Shown: positions 36,430 to 47,335 of the stretch, in pieces
Position numbering within the stretch: position 1 is the stretch's first letter
Layout of the letters: each line of letters opens with the position of its first letter
Assembly (NCBI GenBank): GCA_001414485.1
Contig: LLEY01000135.1
Span: forward strand, 62,001-126,000
DNA length: 64,000 nt
From: Calycina herbarum
Lineage: Eukaryota > Ascomycota > Leotiomycetes > Helotiales > Pezizellaceae
Direction: 5' to 3'
Program-made: the position numbers and the translations under genes
Notes under the pieces: generated by a model
The model's input: only the letters and a program-made list of their open reading frames with translations
What the model was told of the DNA's origin: nothing
Database searches by the model: none

Positions 36430-36870
36430 TTAGAAGAGAAAGCCTCGAGGAAAGCCGGATTAAGAGTCAGCTTAGTAACAAAAGCAGGGTCGCTAGAAGA
36501 AGAGGGGGCCGCTAGCTAGGCAACCTCTAATTCCCTCTCTTCTTTCTCTTTCTCTGCTCTTTCTTTCTTATCAGCTTTATCAAGTTCTTACAAGTTAGTA
36601 AGACTACGACGGAGCATCTCTTACTCCTACTCTACAAGGAAGCGTTATTATTTTCGTAGGTAAAGGATCTTCTACATAGCTTCTTCCTAAATCTTATAAG
36701 CTGTCTCTTCCTCCTACTATAACCTCTACTTTTAGGCATTAATAGATTCCTACTTAAAAATTAAGGGTATTCGATTTTACGACTTAACATCGTAAGATTT
36801 GCCCTTCCTAGTATACTTAGAATACTTAGAACTACTAAGAACGCTAATATATCGACGACTAGTTTTCGCA
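36430..36870 (-). pseudogene. Antisense Glu/Lys-rich reading frame in the gypsy element, eroded
   Basis: On the strand opposite gag-pol, between chromodomain and 3' LTR, one frame reads as a coiled coil: ...EMLRRSLTNL, then after a TAG, ELDKADKKERAEKEKEE and a Ser-rich segment DPAFVTKLTLNPAFLEAFL. Its stops are all of the CAG-to-TAG kind. The same frame is traceable in the other plus-strand copy at about 8,040-8,340. Similar coiled segments occur in other fungal transposons as I recall them. Function unknown. Confidence 0.5.
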
Positions 36871-37069
36871 TTTATATAACAAGTATAAGGAATTATTTTA
36901 CGTCCTAAACGTTCGATTTAAAGAGTATTAAAGGTCTTATATTATTTAAGCTTATCTTTTAAGAGAGGTGTTAATAACATAATAGGAACTAAGGAGGCTG
37001 CTAGCCTCTTAATAATATTTCTTAGGCTATACTTAAGCGTAGGGACACGCTAGTCTAAGAAGAGGATAG

Positions 37070-37533
37070 TATTACGAATCACGGTATACGTAGTAAGTAG
37101 TCTAGACGGCGTTCTAATAGGATAAGGCATAATATCTAGGAAAGGAAAGTAATATAGGAGGGAATTAGTAATACAGAAGGACATTAGGGATTTTAGGATC
37201 TTACTATTATAGTAATATTAGAAGTCACGTAGGGTTATATAACGTGATCGCCTACATCGCTCTAATCACCTTAATCATAAGCGACGCGAGCGACGTAAGC
37301 GATATAAGCGACGTACGTAGGAAACGAAGGTTCTATATAAGACTGGCACGTCTGCTATTAGATAGGAGCTTCATACTTAACTTTAGTTATTAATCTTATT
37401 ATCTTGTTTAACATCTTTAATATAAGTAACGAGTTCACTTCTAAGTAAACAACCCGGCGCATTCATACTTCTTACTACATACCAACCTTCGAGACTTAGT
37501 CATCTTTGTTTAGTTCGTTTGAGTTTCGTTACA
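37070..37533 (+). repeat. 3' LTR of the complete gypsy element
   Basis: 464 bp, TATTACGAATC...GTTTCGTTACA, preceded by the purine tract AAGAAGAGGATAG that would prime plus-strand synthesis. It differs from the 5' LTR mostly by C/T and G/A changes, consistent with RIP rather than age. Confidence 0.9.
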
Positions 37534-37962
37534 CGAGGTCCGTATACTTCGAACAGCAAATAAAGCCCTTAGCAAACGCCAGAGGGCTAAAAATACCCAT
37601 GTCTAAGAAGGAGGTACACTTACTATAGAGGATATACAGGACAGATTAGCCTAGAAGAATACAGAGGAGCAGGTTCGACACAACAAGCGCTCTAGAGAAG
37701 GTGGAGAAGATGAAGGACAAACAACTCAGCAACGTTATAACACTTATAGAAAAACTAGTCATAATACACAGACGTGTCAAGAAGTTATAGATACATCTAG
37801 TTCATTAGATTCCGAGTAGTTTTAATTAATTTAATATGTTATAGTAGTTTTATTATATTTTAAAGTAGTAGAGTAGGAAAAAATTCACAAGGTCCTGATA
37901 ATCACGAGGTCCTAGTATACCACGTTATATAAATAATATATTAAAGCTAAATACATAGGGTA

Positions 37963-39825
37963 ACGTGGTTCACCACCGAGCGGATCATATTACTAAGCAG
38001 ATCACTTTTCCCTACCCTACTACCTATAAGATAGGATTAAACAACTATAACACATAGTATTAATTAAATTGAATCGGAATCCGATAAACTAGAAGTATCT
38101 ACAGCCTCTTAACAAGTTCGCGTATTATAACTAGTCTTCCTGTAAGTACTATATCGTCGCCTAGAGGGTTGCCTCTTATTTTGCCTACCCCTTTTAGAGC
38201 GCTTGTCGTGTCGAGCCTGTTCCTCTGCCTCTTTCTAAGCTAATACGTCCTACACATCCTCTATAGTAAGTGTACCTCCTTGACAGACCCGAGTCTTTTT
38301 AGCCCTCCGGCGTTTACTTAGTGCTTCATTTGCCTTGTGGAGGGTACGGACTTCGGCTAATAACAAAGTCATTTTATAAGCTAATAGCTCTGTACCCTTA
38401 GCTAATATAGCGACTGTCTTAAAAATAGGGGTTGGCAAGCTTCCTTAATGACGTGTAATCTGATTCTTAACTAAAGTTGTTTGTGAAAGAACATTAGTTA
38501 GGTTATAGGGGGTCTATAAGACCTAGAGGTTAGCATCTGTAGAGGGGGTGGCCGTGGGGGTTAGAGTCCGTAACCTTATATTAAGCTTAGAAAGAATAGC
38601 TTAAGGATTAAAAGGCACTAAGCCAGCTCTGCGGAATCTAGCTTAACTATTCTAGGCTGTTATAGAGACTGAATAGGTAGCTTTAAAGGCGAGGAAGAAC
38701 TCGACCTTTATAATATAGTTAATATAAGCTTTAATAAAAGTCTTAATCTAGTAACCATATGCTTGCTTTAGTATACTAAAACACCTAAAATCTAGTAGCT
38801 GGGTTAGATAAGAAGAGTAAGGAGGTAAATAAAGAGTAATAATGTTATATGCCTTATAGTACTCTTAGAATTCGGCCGATTCATAACTCTTATACCTATT
38901 AAGGATAAGCATTCGATATAGACCTTTTACTCGAGTAGAAGTATACTTATCGAAGTGCTTAAGCTATTCTAGACCCGTCTTATTATTCGTCTATCCGTTG
39001 CTTATAGGTTTAATAACCTAGTTGTATAGGAGGCCGCCCTTAGTATACTAACTTACAAGATGATTCTTCCCTTGAACCACTAGAAACAGAGGGATACTCT
39101 AACCTTCGCTATTAATATAAACAATTGCTGTCGCCTATTCCCGATTACCTAGCTAAACTGCCTTGCCTCTGCCACGTCGATCTACGTAAGTTACGACTAT
39201 CTCGCTAAGGAGATTATACCTATCATAAAGCCTGTCTCGTCAAAGTTATAGAAATCGGAGTTAATAATGCTATATTTCGCCTGCATATTCTTAACTAGTC
39301 GAAACCACGCGCTAATAAGCTCTAGATCTTCGTATAAGGCTCTTTAAAAGTTATAAACGTGATTAAAACACGTCTTTAACTCTGGTCGACGTTGTACAAA
39401 TTAATACGCCTAGTTCTTACTAACGCATAATGCCCCTCAAGATTCGAGTAGAAGATTTGCTATATATTTAACACTAGCTAGTCGGGGCGCAAATCCTCTT
39501 AAATCTAGATTAAGTATATATCAAATAATTGTCTCCTCCTCTAAGTCGTTTAACTTATAACAATTAGCTTTGGTTTCAGGGCGATAGGTTCGGCTAGCTA
39601 TTCTATAAGAAAGGGTAGCGTATAGTACTTTATAGATCTTCGCAGTAGAGCGTTTACTAAGTTTTTTAGATAATTGAATAGCCTTGATAGCTAGAATGAT
39701 TCGCGCTTCTTAGGTTTAAATTTCTATGATAAATGGTTAAAAAAACGCGTGTTGAAGGTTATAGGTAGTGGGGTGGGGAAAAGTGATCCGCTCGGTGATA
39801 TGATCCGCTCGGTGGTGAACCACGT
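37963..39825 (-). mobile_element. pogo/Fot1-like DNA transposon of a second family, complete ends
   Basis: 1,863 bp, TIRs ACGTGGTTCACCACC... and ...GGTGGTGAACCACGT, TA duplication (37,961-37,962 and 39,826-39,827). The minus strand carries a broken transposase: N-terminal HTH near 39,550-39,720, catalytic core across 38,700-39,350, and an open C-terminal stretch (38,438-38,250) with AEVRTLHKANEALSKRRRAK, typical of the family. It sits 36 bp from the other pogo element. RIP-inactivated. Confidence 0.9.
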
Positions 39826-39827
39826 TA

Positions 39828-40397
39828 TAACTTTAAATATATATATAAATGTGTGTATATCTATGACCAGTACGAGCTAACAAGCTCGTAATAAGATGAG
39901 TTATACTCAAATGGTTTTTAGAGATGAGACTAAGAACTTATTTAAAACAGTAAGCCTCTGTAGAAAAGACACTTCATTTTTTAAAACTATAGAGAGAACT
40001 TGGCATTCGTCAACTAGTTGTGCTGGAGTTCTACGTGATCTAAGTTTCCCGTGAATAAGTATTCTTTATAATATTACAAAAGAACTAAGTGTTTAGCCCT
40101 TAGATGTCATAGAATGCAGCTGATTGCTCAAAATTACCGTGTCGCTGTGGTGAACGGGTTAGTGTCGCCGACTAAAACAAGTTTTGTCAATCCCTCCTTC
40201 ATCACTTATGAATGTTGTCACATATCTACTATATATAAATCAATACCCGGACGAGTAAATCACTAAGTTTCTCAAACTCCAATCTCAATGCAACTTTGGA
40301 AACTATTCTCATAATCAGTCTCATTTCCATTGCCCCCGTCCCATGTTAACTTGCATTCATCTGATAGCTTCGCCAAGGCCCCCACAATCCTTGTTTG
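39828..40397. other. Intergenic, edge of the repeat block
   Basis: AT-rich just after the transposon, normal by about 40,150. Nothing recognised. Confidence 0.6.
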
Positions 40398-40712
40398 TCA
40401 TGCCCCCCTTAAATTGGCCTTAAGTTGACAGTCACTCAAGCAAAAATGCATCTCCGCTAACTCGATTTGTTCCTCCACCGTAAACTCCTTCGTTAGTCTC
40501 GGTTGTGATTTTAAGTTTTCTTCCTTCGGGTTCTTTTCATCATCATTGGCTTTGGTATCGGCTTCAAAATACCGTCTTGGTTCACTTGTTCTTCCGGCGA
40601 TGATTTTTCTGATTCGACGAAGTTGTGCCTTGGGGCTTGAGTCGTCGAAGTGGCCGGATTGGACGTATTTTTTCCAGGATGCACTCAGCTCTACTTCAGG
40701 TGGAGTGTCCAT
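40398..40712 (-). CDS. Small protein of the SWKKY/LRRIRK family (member 1)
   Basis: 104 codons from ATG 40,712, no intron needed. Key block: SWKKYVQSGHF, then LRRIRKIIAGRT, then RRYFEAD; the rest is charged and probably disordered. The same W-K-K-Y ... L-R-R-I-R-K-I/L-I pattern is found in the two small genes at 41,309 and 45,963. No known domain recognised; too small and soluble-looking for a transporter or secreted effector. It lies beside the NACHT gene. Confidence 0.6.
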   Translation of the reverse strand: MDTPPEVELSASWKKYVQSGHFDDSSPKAQLRRIRKIIAGRTSEPRRYFEADTKANDDEKNPKEENLKSQPRLTKEFTVEEQIELAEMHFCLSDCQLKANLRGA

Positions 40713-41308
40713 TTTTACTGACTTTTGTGAGTGTGATTGCACGAGGAAATTTGCTAGAGAAGATGATATGAGGTTGGTTTTTTTTTTTGAACGCCTTTTC
40801 GCTACTTGGTGTGTTGTTGTGGTTGGGTAAAATGGAAGAGCAAGAGACTTGTAAACAGTTCATAAATACTCAAGGTTAGGCATTTCGTGAGAAGTTCCAA
40901 TAACGGGTGGGTAACTCAGGCCAACGATTCGTTCCTCTTTCATGTCGCTATCGCAGGAAACTTGAATCACATTGACAAGATCTCTCGAATCACCGATCTT
41001 TGGCTTGGCGAGAGTGTAGGAGACTGGAGAGTGATGCCTCTCAAGTGACCTCAATTAATCAGGAGGGAGTTGAAGTTGAGCACGGGGATAAGAGTAACCT
41101 GTGAGAATAATGTCTATCACTGTTGTGCTTATTGTAGCCACAGAAGTCGAGAAGTTATTGTAATTGCGTTTTGTCTTTTGTCTATTAATACTTCTCATAC
41201 ACTGTAGAATCGGAACGCGAAATCAACTCAAACAACAACACCGACACTGCAACTTCTCTCTGAATCTATCCTTTACCGAGGAACTCATCGCCACAAATTA
41301 CGACTACA
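40713..41308. promoter_or_regulatory. Divergent upstream region of two related small genes
   Basis: About 600 bp between head-to-head members 1 and 2 of the small family. A 64-codon minus-strand frame at 40,860-41,054 shows no family motif. No defined element seen. Confidence 0.45.
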
Positions 41309-41650
41309 ATGTCCAGAACACTTACCCTAACTGAGGGGCACGAAGTAGCGGAGTGGATCAAGTATGCTAAGAGAGGTTATCCAAATATCTCCCTGAATGA
41401 TATCGAGAAGAGGGTAGACAAGCTCATCGACGGTCGGACGCGCATATTAGGACCAAAAAGATATTATGAGTGCAAGGATCCAACGAGAAGTCCACATACA
41501 TTATCATCTCCCGAGAATACAGAACAGTCCAAGCTTCGGAAGGAGAAGGAGAAAGCGGAGTTAGATGCTATGAAAGTTTACCGAGAAGGCATCTGGGAAG
41601 AACAAGTGAGGCAAGAAGTGAAAGACAAAAAAATGGACAGGCTGCAATGA
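41309..41650 (+). CDS. Small protein of the SWKKY/LRRIRK family (member 2)
   Basis: 113 codons, single exon, ATG 41,309. Block EWIKYAKRGYPNI, IEKRVDKLIDGRT, KRYYECKD aligns with member 1 (W..KY, GRT, RYFE). C-terminal half is a charged helix. Function unknown. Divergent from member 1, suggesting local duplication by inversion followed by strong divergence. Confidence 0.6.
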   Translation: MSRTLTLTEGHEVAEWIKYAKRGYPNISLNDIEKRVDKLIDGRTRILGPKRYYECKDPTRSPHTLSSPENTEQSKLRKEKEKAELDAMKVYREGIWEEQVRQEVKDKKMDRLQ

Positions 41651-42419
41651 TATGTCTAATATTCGTGGGATGAATATTTCCTAGCCGATGTATTCAACTT
41701 CTTGGGCGTCGCCAAAGTAAATACATTCTACTCTTGGACATATGTCTGGGCTGATCTAATTAATGTAATTAATCTAGCATTCTAAAGTTCATAGAAAGAA
41801 TTGGTTTCTTCATCTTATCAATGAAACGTCATCCCATCATGTAGTTTTCATCTTGTGTTGAAATTCGGGAACAAAGTTTCATAAGAAGCTTACTCATGAG
41901 ATACTGAGTCGAAGTTCTGCTGATACCGATGAGAAGATGGTTGACTACTATGATTGATTTTCTAGGAGACCTTTTGAAGTTATGGTGATGGGAGAGGGCT
42001 GTTTTGGGGCTGAGATTTCTAGATCATTTTCTTCTTCCAATTACACGGTTAGATTCCAAAAATTGCACTTGAATATCAAGTTAATGAAGTAGTTATATTT
42101 GAAATGAAGGCAACGTGCTTCTCGATCGCACTAAATACGTCGTTAATTCCTTCACACTTTCTGATAATGATTGGTTTTGGCACACCTGAAATGCCACCTA
42201 ATATAAAGCTGTGACGATAATAGCTGGAGACCAAGCATATACAATCCCATCATGCTGATAAAAGTAGGATATCTGGGAAAGGACTAGCTACGATCGTTGA
42301 AATAACCCATAATATCCTTCAGTGGATATTTGGTTTCTCCGAGATATGTCTCGCATTGAACCATCTCTGTCCCAGTTACGAACCAAAAATAATTGAAGCG
42401 AAAACCAATAATCAGTCGC
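41651..42419. other. Intergenic, 3' flanks of member 2 and the NACHT gene
   Basis: No open frame or structured element recognised. Confidence 0.6.
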
Positions 42420-45400
42420 TCACCAATTTTGGCGGGAGGTTCCAAAACTCCCTGGCGATAAAGTTCTTAACGCCTTGGGAGATTCTTTCTTTAAATCCGT
42501 AGACGCGTCTCTCTTCGCCCCTCGAACATTCGGATATGAAGTCGCCGGCTTCTTAATATCGCGTCGCTCAGGAATCTCATGTGGAAATTCCTTCTCGAAG
42601 ACTGCCATGACCGGTTCTGTCCACTCATCCATGTTGGAAAGTAGCATTTTAGCCACCGCGCCCAGCAACCTGAGGTTGCAAGCCTGCAGTTGCTCGGATG
42701 ACATGTCGCTTAGTCGCCCAAAGAATTTCTCAGTCGTAGAAGCCATTGCGACTCTTTCGCAAGCGAAATCCGTTAGCACAGTGGATGGAAGGTCCAAAAT
42801 AGCCCCAGAAAAAAGAAACGCGTTGACAACTTTGAGGTAGAGCGCCTCACGGGTCACGTCGGGTGCAATCTCAAAGGAGAGGACCAGATACGTGACGAAT
42901 GCAGACCAGCCTTCAACAATGGCGGAATTTTGCAACCTCCTGGTCGAGACTATGGCGTTGGGGTTGGCGCCTCTGCGCAGTGATATGCGTAAAATGTCAT
43001 GTTTAAGCAGAATCCAGAATCTCTGGTCCGCGACCGAACGGTCTCTGTCACTCCACGAAGCCGTGTGGTGATAAATGAGCAAAGACCAAGGAGTAGGACT
43101 TCTGTCGGAAAGAGGATCGGTGGGTTCGTTAAGGTCTAGGTCTTGGGGTTCCAGGACGCAACGCAAAATCTCAGCACCCGAGTCTCGCCATTGTGCGATG
43201 AGAGATGGAGAGGTTATGTCAGATAAGGCACTTGCTCTCAGCAAAGGGTAGAATCCAGAGCTCGAAAAATAGGCAGTGTTTTGCGGGAACTTCCACTGGA
43301 GAAATCCCACATGCTGACATGTTACTAGGTTCTCTTTGAGGAGGGGTTGGCCGGTAATATTTGATTTTATGATACTGCATTGAAGCTCTTCGAGAGCCTT
43401 GTAACTTTTTAGCCGAAGAGAGGGTATGCTCTCCACCTCTACTGCGTACTTAAAAGCAGCTTCGGTATAGATGTGTAGCTTGCCCTGCGAGCTATGCACC
43501 ACGATGGATTCGTAATCTGAGGCCCAGAATTGGGACCGCTTGATCAGCGCTGTGTACACCTTGAGGAGCGTGAGATCTAGGTTGAATCCAGGAGGAATTT
43601 TGTCAGTAAAGAATTTTGACATGTTTTGGGTATTGAGACAGTCCTTAACAGTCCGGTGCAAAAAAGTGACGGTGCCACACTCGCGACTGGTCTCCAAAAG
43701 CCCGTGGAATCGACTATTCAGCCTCCATGCCATTTGCTCCACTATCTCTGCTTCCTCGTCCTTGGTGTATGAGTGAGCAGGAAGCCCAAGGACGTATTCG
43801 TCGTCATCATACTCCTGGTCATGGAACTTGTAGGCACTAGCAGGCAAAGGTTCCGTGGCCGCAATCGCCATCTGAAAGGTAGTTGCCATCTTATAGTGAT
43901 AAAAAGGTTCGACAGACCCTAAAATCTGTCGGAAGGGTTCAAGTTCAAGAGGAAAGCTCTTCAAGCGAAAAACTATGCCTATTGGTGAGGCCCTCGCGAA
44001 GTAATCTGGTCACAAGAAAGACCCACAAAAATACACCACAAGCCCTCTTCTCAATCTCCTCTATCAACCAGCTGCCCTCTGATGCCTTTGCCGCCAGCGA
44101 CAACCACCTCGGGTGTTCATAGAGCCTGCTTTGGGTATATGAAAGAATATCGTTTTTGGTTAAGTCTTGGATATAGAGCTTATTGTTGTTACCAAACGCC
44201 TCCTCAAAGACGTTCCACGGTCGGCTGGACAGACAGATTTTGATATTAGAGGACTTGGATATATCCTTTAGAAGTTCACAGAGTTCATAATGATCACCCT
44301 CATATTCATCCAAGCCGTCGATGAGGAGACAAAAGCGGACGGAGTATGTATCCTGGATCGCAAACTTTCGAAGAGCGGCATGAAGGTCAGATACAGTTCA
44401 AGGCAACAGAGGTTCGTCATCATCTTTCGCTTCTGCTGGGCGCCTAGTGCCACAATTTGGTGTGATAAGATCTGGGCACTGTCGAAATATCTCGTAAAGT
44501 AATGTTCGGAGGAGGCCTTCTTGAGACTTTTGCATAGCTGTTCCAGCACTCCAGAAATAGTGACTCGCTACGATGAGTCGCCTTGGGTGAGACCATCGCG
44601 ATAAAATGCGAGAGGTCCTGGGATCGTTTGCAATGAATTTCATCAAAGTAGACTTGCCGGATCCTGGCTTGCCGGAAACCCAGAACAGCCCTTCCGTGCT
44701 TGTGGCCCAGGTGGTGAAATCCGTCGCCGGTTTCGGTGTTGTACTATTAGGATTATAGACCCATCCAAATGTTCTCCGGTGAGCCACTGAGATCGATGTG
44801 TGTCGGATCGGCCGAGTCTTAAATCCCAAGCTCCTCAACGTACTCTGCTGCTCGGCAACGGCCTTTTCGGACAACGACAACTGAAATATCTGCTGTTCAA
44901 GGGACTCTATCTCTCTCGGGGAGAACTTCAGTGTTATTTATTTTGTTGTATCTTGTTCTATATGGCGCTTGACGGCATTTAATGCACTCGTTATTTGATC
45001 GAGCTTTGCCGTGTGGTCTAACTGCAATCGTTTGCTCTCAGTCCGTAAGCTGTCCAGCCGATGCAGATGTGCTTCATGAGCTTGGCTGTGACAGGACTTT
45101 CGTGAGTGATATTCGTTTTCAGCGGGAGGAGGTCACGTAAACCAACCTACCTTGTGATGGTACAGGTGTGGAGAGTCATGGCAGCCTGGGTCTGGCTCAA
45201 TCTTTTCTCGAGCTCGGAGATCTCTTTCTCCTTCCATACCTTCTTCATCGCGATGCGAAAACACTGCCATCGACCTCTGGGCCCATCTTGCGTCGTGAGT
45301 TTGCTAACAAGCTCCAACAGCTTATCGCAATCAGACCGGCAGAGCAACGCCAATGTTCGGAAGGACGCGATGCTTTGGATGAGAACGGCATCATTGGCGG

Positions 45401-45498
45401 GGGGGCTCCCAATTTCAAGTTGGGAAGCAAGTCCAATACTCAGATCACCCAGCTGTCCATAAATTGCGTCGAGAGTAAGAACATCGGATGTGCAACTT
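42420..45498 (-). CDS. NACHT-type STAND (NLR-like) protein, 5' end unresolved
   Basis: N-terminal segment LDAIYGQLGDLSIGLASQL and a heptad-rich stretch (EISELEKRLSQTQ, SLEQQIFQLSLSEKAVAEQQ) precede the family-typical SVAHRRTFGWVYNP. NACHT ATPase: Walker A FWVSGKPGSGKSTLMKF (about 44,640-44,690), Walker B CLLIDGLDEYEGDHYEL (about 44,270-44,320), then ICLSSRPW, and a long helical C-terminal region without recognisable ANK, WD or TPR repeats; stop at 42,420. Several short introns are needed (for example near 44,330-44,420 and 44,880-44,960). Fungal NACHT proteins of this type usually begin with a short hydrophobic helix (MDPLSA...); here a good splice acceptor at 45,499 leads to an upstream segment without an ATG, so the start is missing or farther away. 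The ATPase looks intact. Confidence 0.75.
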
Positions 45499-45962
45499 CT
45501 ATTATAGCGTAAAGATATGAAGTAGTAATAATTACTTACCTGGTACTAAAGGTTAGTAAACCAAGTATTACAGAGGTTTATATTCATTTAGTTGCCTATA
45601 AATCGATAAAAGACTCTCATCGCAAAATGTATTTGGTTCACATTTAGTAAGTAGACTTTATTCACGTTCAATTAATATGTGAGGTAGATGATTCAAAATC
45701 ACCTCTAACCTATCTTTTTCTATAGAGTTTAAATAACGATGGTTATAAGCTCTCTTTAATTATTCACACAAATGACAACTTCATCACCATCCTTCATCTG
45801 CTCGCAAATCAAAACTCATAACCGAGGATCGTTGGTCTCGGTGTTGGTATCGGCGTTGGTCGTGCCACCCACTCCAAAGTTGGAAATACCACTTCGCGAT
45901 TCCCATTGGTTCGAAGCTCGTTCTTTGAAGGAGAAATCATTAAAATTCCACCACCACCCAAA
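45499..45962. other. Upstream region of the NACHT gene and of small-family member 3
   Basis: A consensus intron (GTAAGT at 45,539 to acceptor at 45,499, minus strand) suggests another NACHT exon ending at 45,540, with open sequence for only about 20 codons and no ATG. The rest, up to 45,962, is the leader of the plus-strand small gene. Confidence 0.45.
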
Positions 45963-46391
45963 ATGGAACTTAGCAACCCCCACAAAACTGCAACCACGTC
46001 GACTTCTACCGCCAACACCACTGCAGAGAACCAGGACGCTGGCTATAAGCGCCTAGTCTCTAAATCTTGGAAAAAATATATCGATACCACGAGTCACTTT
46101 GATATCCAACTGAGGCGCCTCCGAAAACTCATCAATGATCTTTCTGAACAGGAATGCTCCTTTGATGAGTGGTACCAACTTCAGCAAAATCAAATGGCAG
46201 ACCAAGCAGGAGTTCAAAGACCAGAGGAAGTAAAGAAATCTTCCACCTTTTCAAAGGTAATGAATGGAATGAAAAGGAATAGGAGCAAGGAGAAAAAAGA
46301 GATGAACGATTATCTTAAAACACTGGAGGCCCTAGGGGAAGAAGATGACAACGAAAGGAGTATATATCGGGGCGGCGGTGGGGGTTCTTGA
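45963..46391 (+). CDS. Small protein of the SWKKY/LRRIRK family (member 3)
   Basis: 142 codons from ATG 45,963. Thr/Asn-rich start, then SKSWKKYIDTTSHFDIQL, RRLRKLINDL and a charged C-terminus ending GGGGGS. It shares the W-K-K-Y and L-R-R-L-R-K-L-I pattern with the genes at 40,398 and 41,309. Function unknown. All three flank the NACHT gene. Confidence 0.6.
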   Translation: MELSNPHKTATTSTSTANTTAENQDAGYKRLVSKSWKKYIDTTSHFDIQLRRLRKLINDLSEQECSFDEWYQLQQNQMADQAGVQRPEEVKKSSTFSKVMNGMKRNRSKEKKEMNDYLKTLEALGEEDDNERSIYRGGGGGS

Positions 46392-47335
46392 AGAGCGAAC
46401 GGTGAACTAGAATGTAGAGTTCGGAACGGCCTCGATTCCTCGTTAAAGCGGGTTATGGGAGGTATATTATCTACTTCATAAGTAGATCAAAAATAGATTG
46501 ACTTCTCCTCATTACCTACAAATCCAATTTTTGCCACAAACGATCTCTTTTAACATCCGGACTCGCTTACATAAACCTAGTAATACAAGAATCTCATGAT
46601 CAAGTAGCTATTATTATGTTCTACAACGAAACTATATTTACAGGACGAGATTGATTTATACAAAATATTATTTCAAAAATCACTTTACACATAAAACTCA
46701 CGAAAAATCCAAAGACATTCTACACTCTGCAGTCCCAACTCACGCGTCCCAAAGTGGACAAGGAGAATTCACCCCGGAAACCCATCTCAGCTACTCACAA
46801 AGAGCCTTCGAATGAGGCTGTCAAAAAATTCAAGCCGGTCTCAAGGTGGGTATCGGTAAATCCAGTATATGGGTTTAAAGCTAAACCCACCAGTTACCCT
46901 AGATCCCAGCAACAACCGATAGTGGTTTGTCCCCTGAGACTCTCCTCATCCTCGGCCTCGGCTCTTCGTGTTTATATCTAAATCGACGTTGATAAGACGG
47001 ATATTTCAATCATGAGATGGTCACTTAAAACATGAGTAGAAAATTTTACCAACCCAAGCACTCACAATATGCATACCAAGTTCCCGATATGTAGTCTAAG
47101 GAAAATAATAACAAACAATTACAGCATCTTTAACTAATTCTAATCCATGTAATACAAATGAGCATTTCTCATCTCACCTCTCCCAAGCCCTCCTCCTTTT
47201 ACCCAGACCTACAGTTCTATAACTATTTACAACGTCTCCCCCCTTGTCCCCTCAAAGCTTATCTCACACCCAGCAGGCCCAAAGAATTACACCACCTGCA
47301 CTTCTGTCCGTCTACTTCCAAACGTTCACACCGCT
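46392..47335. other. Intergenic between accessory zone and conserved core
   Basis: An open frame at 46,754-46,981 has no ATG and no motif. Nothing else seen. This is the border where conserved genes begin. Confidence 0.55.

Larger units (their letters stand above)
30758..37533 (+). mobile_element. Complete Ty3/gypsy chromovirus (6,776 bp), RIP-inactivated
   Basis: Two 464-bp LTRs (30,758-31,221; 37,070-37,533) and perfect target duplications CGAGG (30,753-30,757; 37,534-37,538). Internal order read through stops: gag from 31,257, CCHC-like knuckle near 32,090, aspartic protease near 33,130-33,200, RT about 33,575-34,340 (YLDD now YLDN near 34,145), RNase H about 34,560-34,920, integrase about 35,170-36,200, chromodomain about 36,245-36,410. 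An antisense frame follows. Stops arise mainly as CAG to TAG. The chromodomain places it among chromoviruses, which target marked chromatin. It lies inside a pogo element, so it is younger than that insertion. Confidence 0.92.
29284..37925 (+). mobile_element. pogo/Fot1-like DNA transposon, complete ends, interrupted by a gypsy element
   Basis: TIRs start ACGTGGTA and end TACCACGT, flanked by TA duplications (29,282-29,283 and 37,926-37,927). After removing the gypsy insertion and its duplication the element is about 1,861 bp, right for a Fot1/pogo element. Broken frames show an N-terminal helix-turn-helix (about 29,400-29,560), a CENP-B/Tc5-type DNA-binding segment (LNLDTRGFTP..., about 29,590-29,760), the first catalytic Asp region NFNETGF (Asp now Asn, about 29,865), and YKSYKS...ITLYLPPYSS (about 30,210-30,300). 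The right part resumes at 37,534 with the coiled NKALSKRQ-like tail. Inactivated by RIP and by the insertion. Confidence 0.9.

Noticed and set aside
46754..46981. 75-codon plus-strand frame
   Set aside because: No ATG start (GTG only) and no motif.
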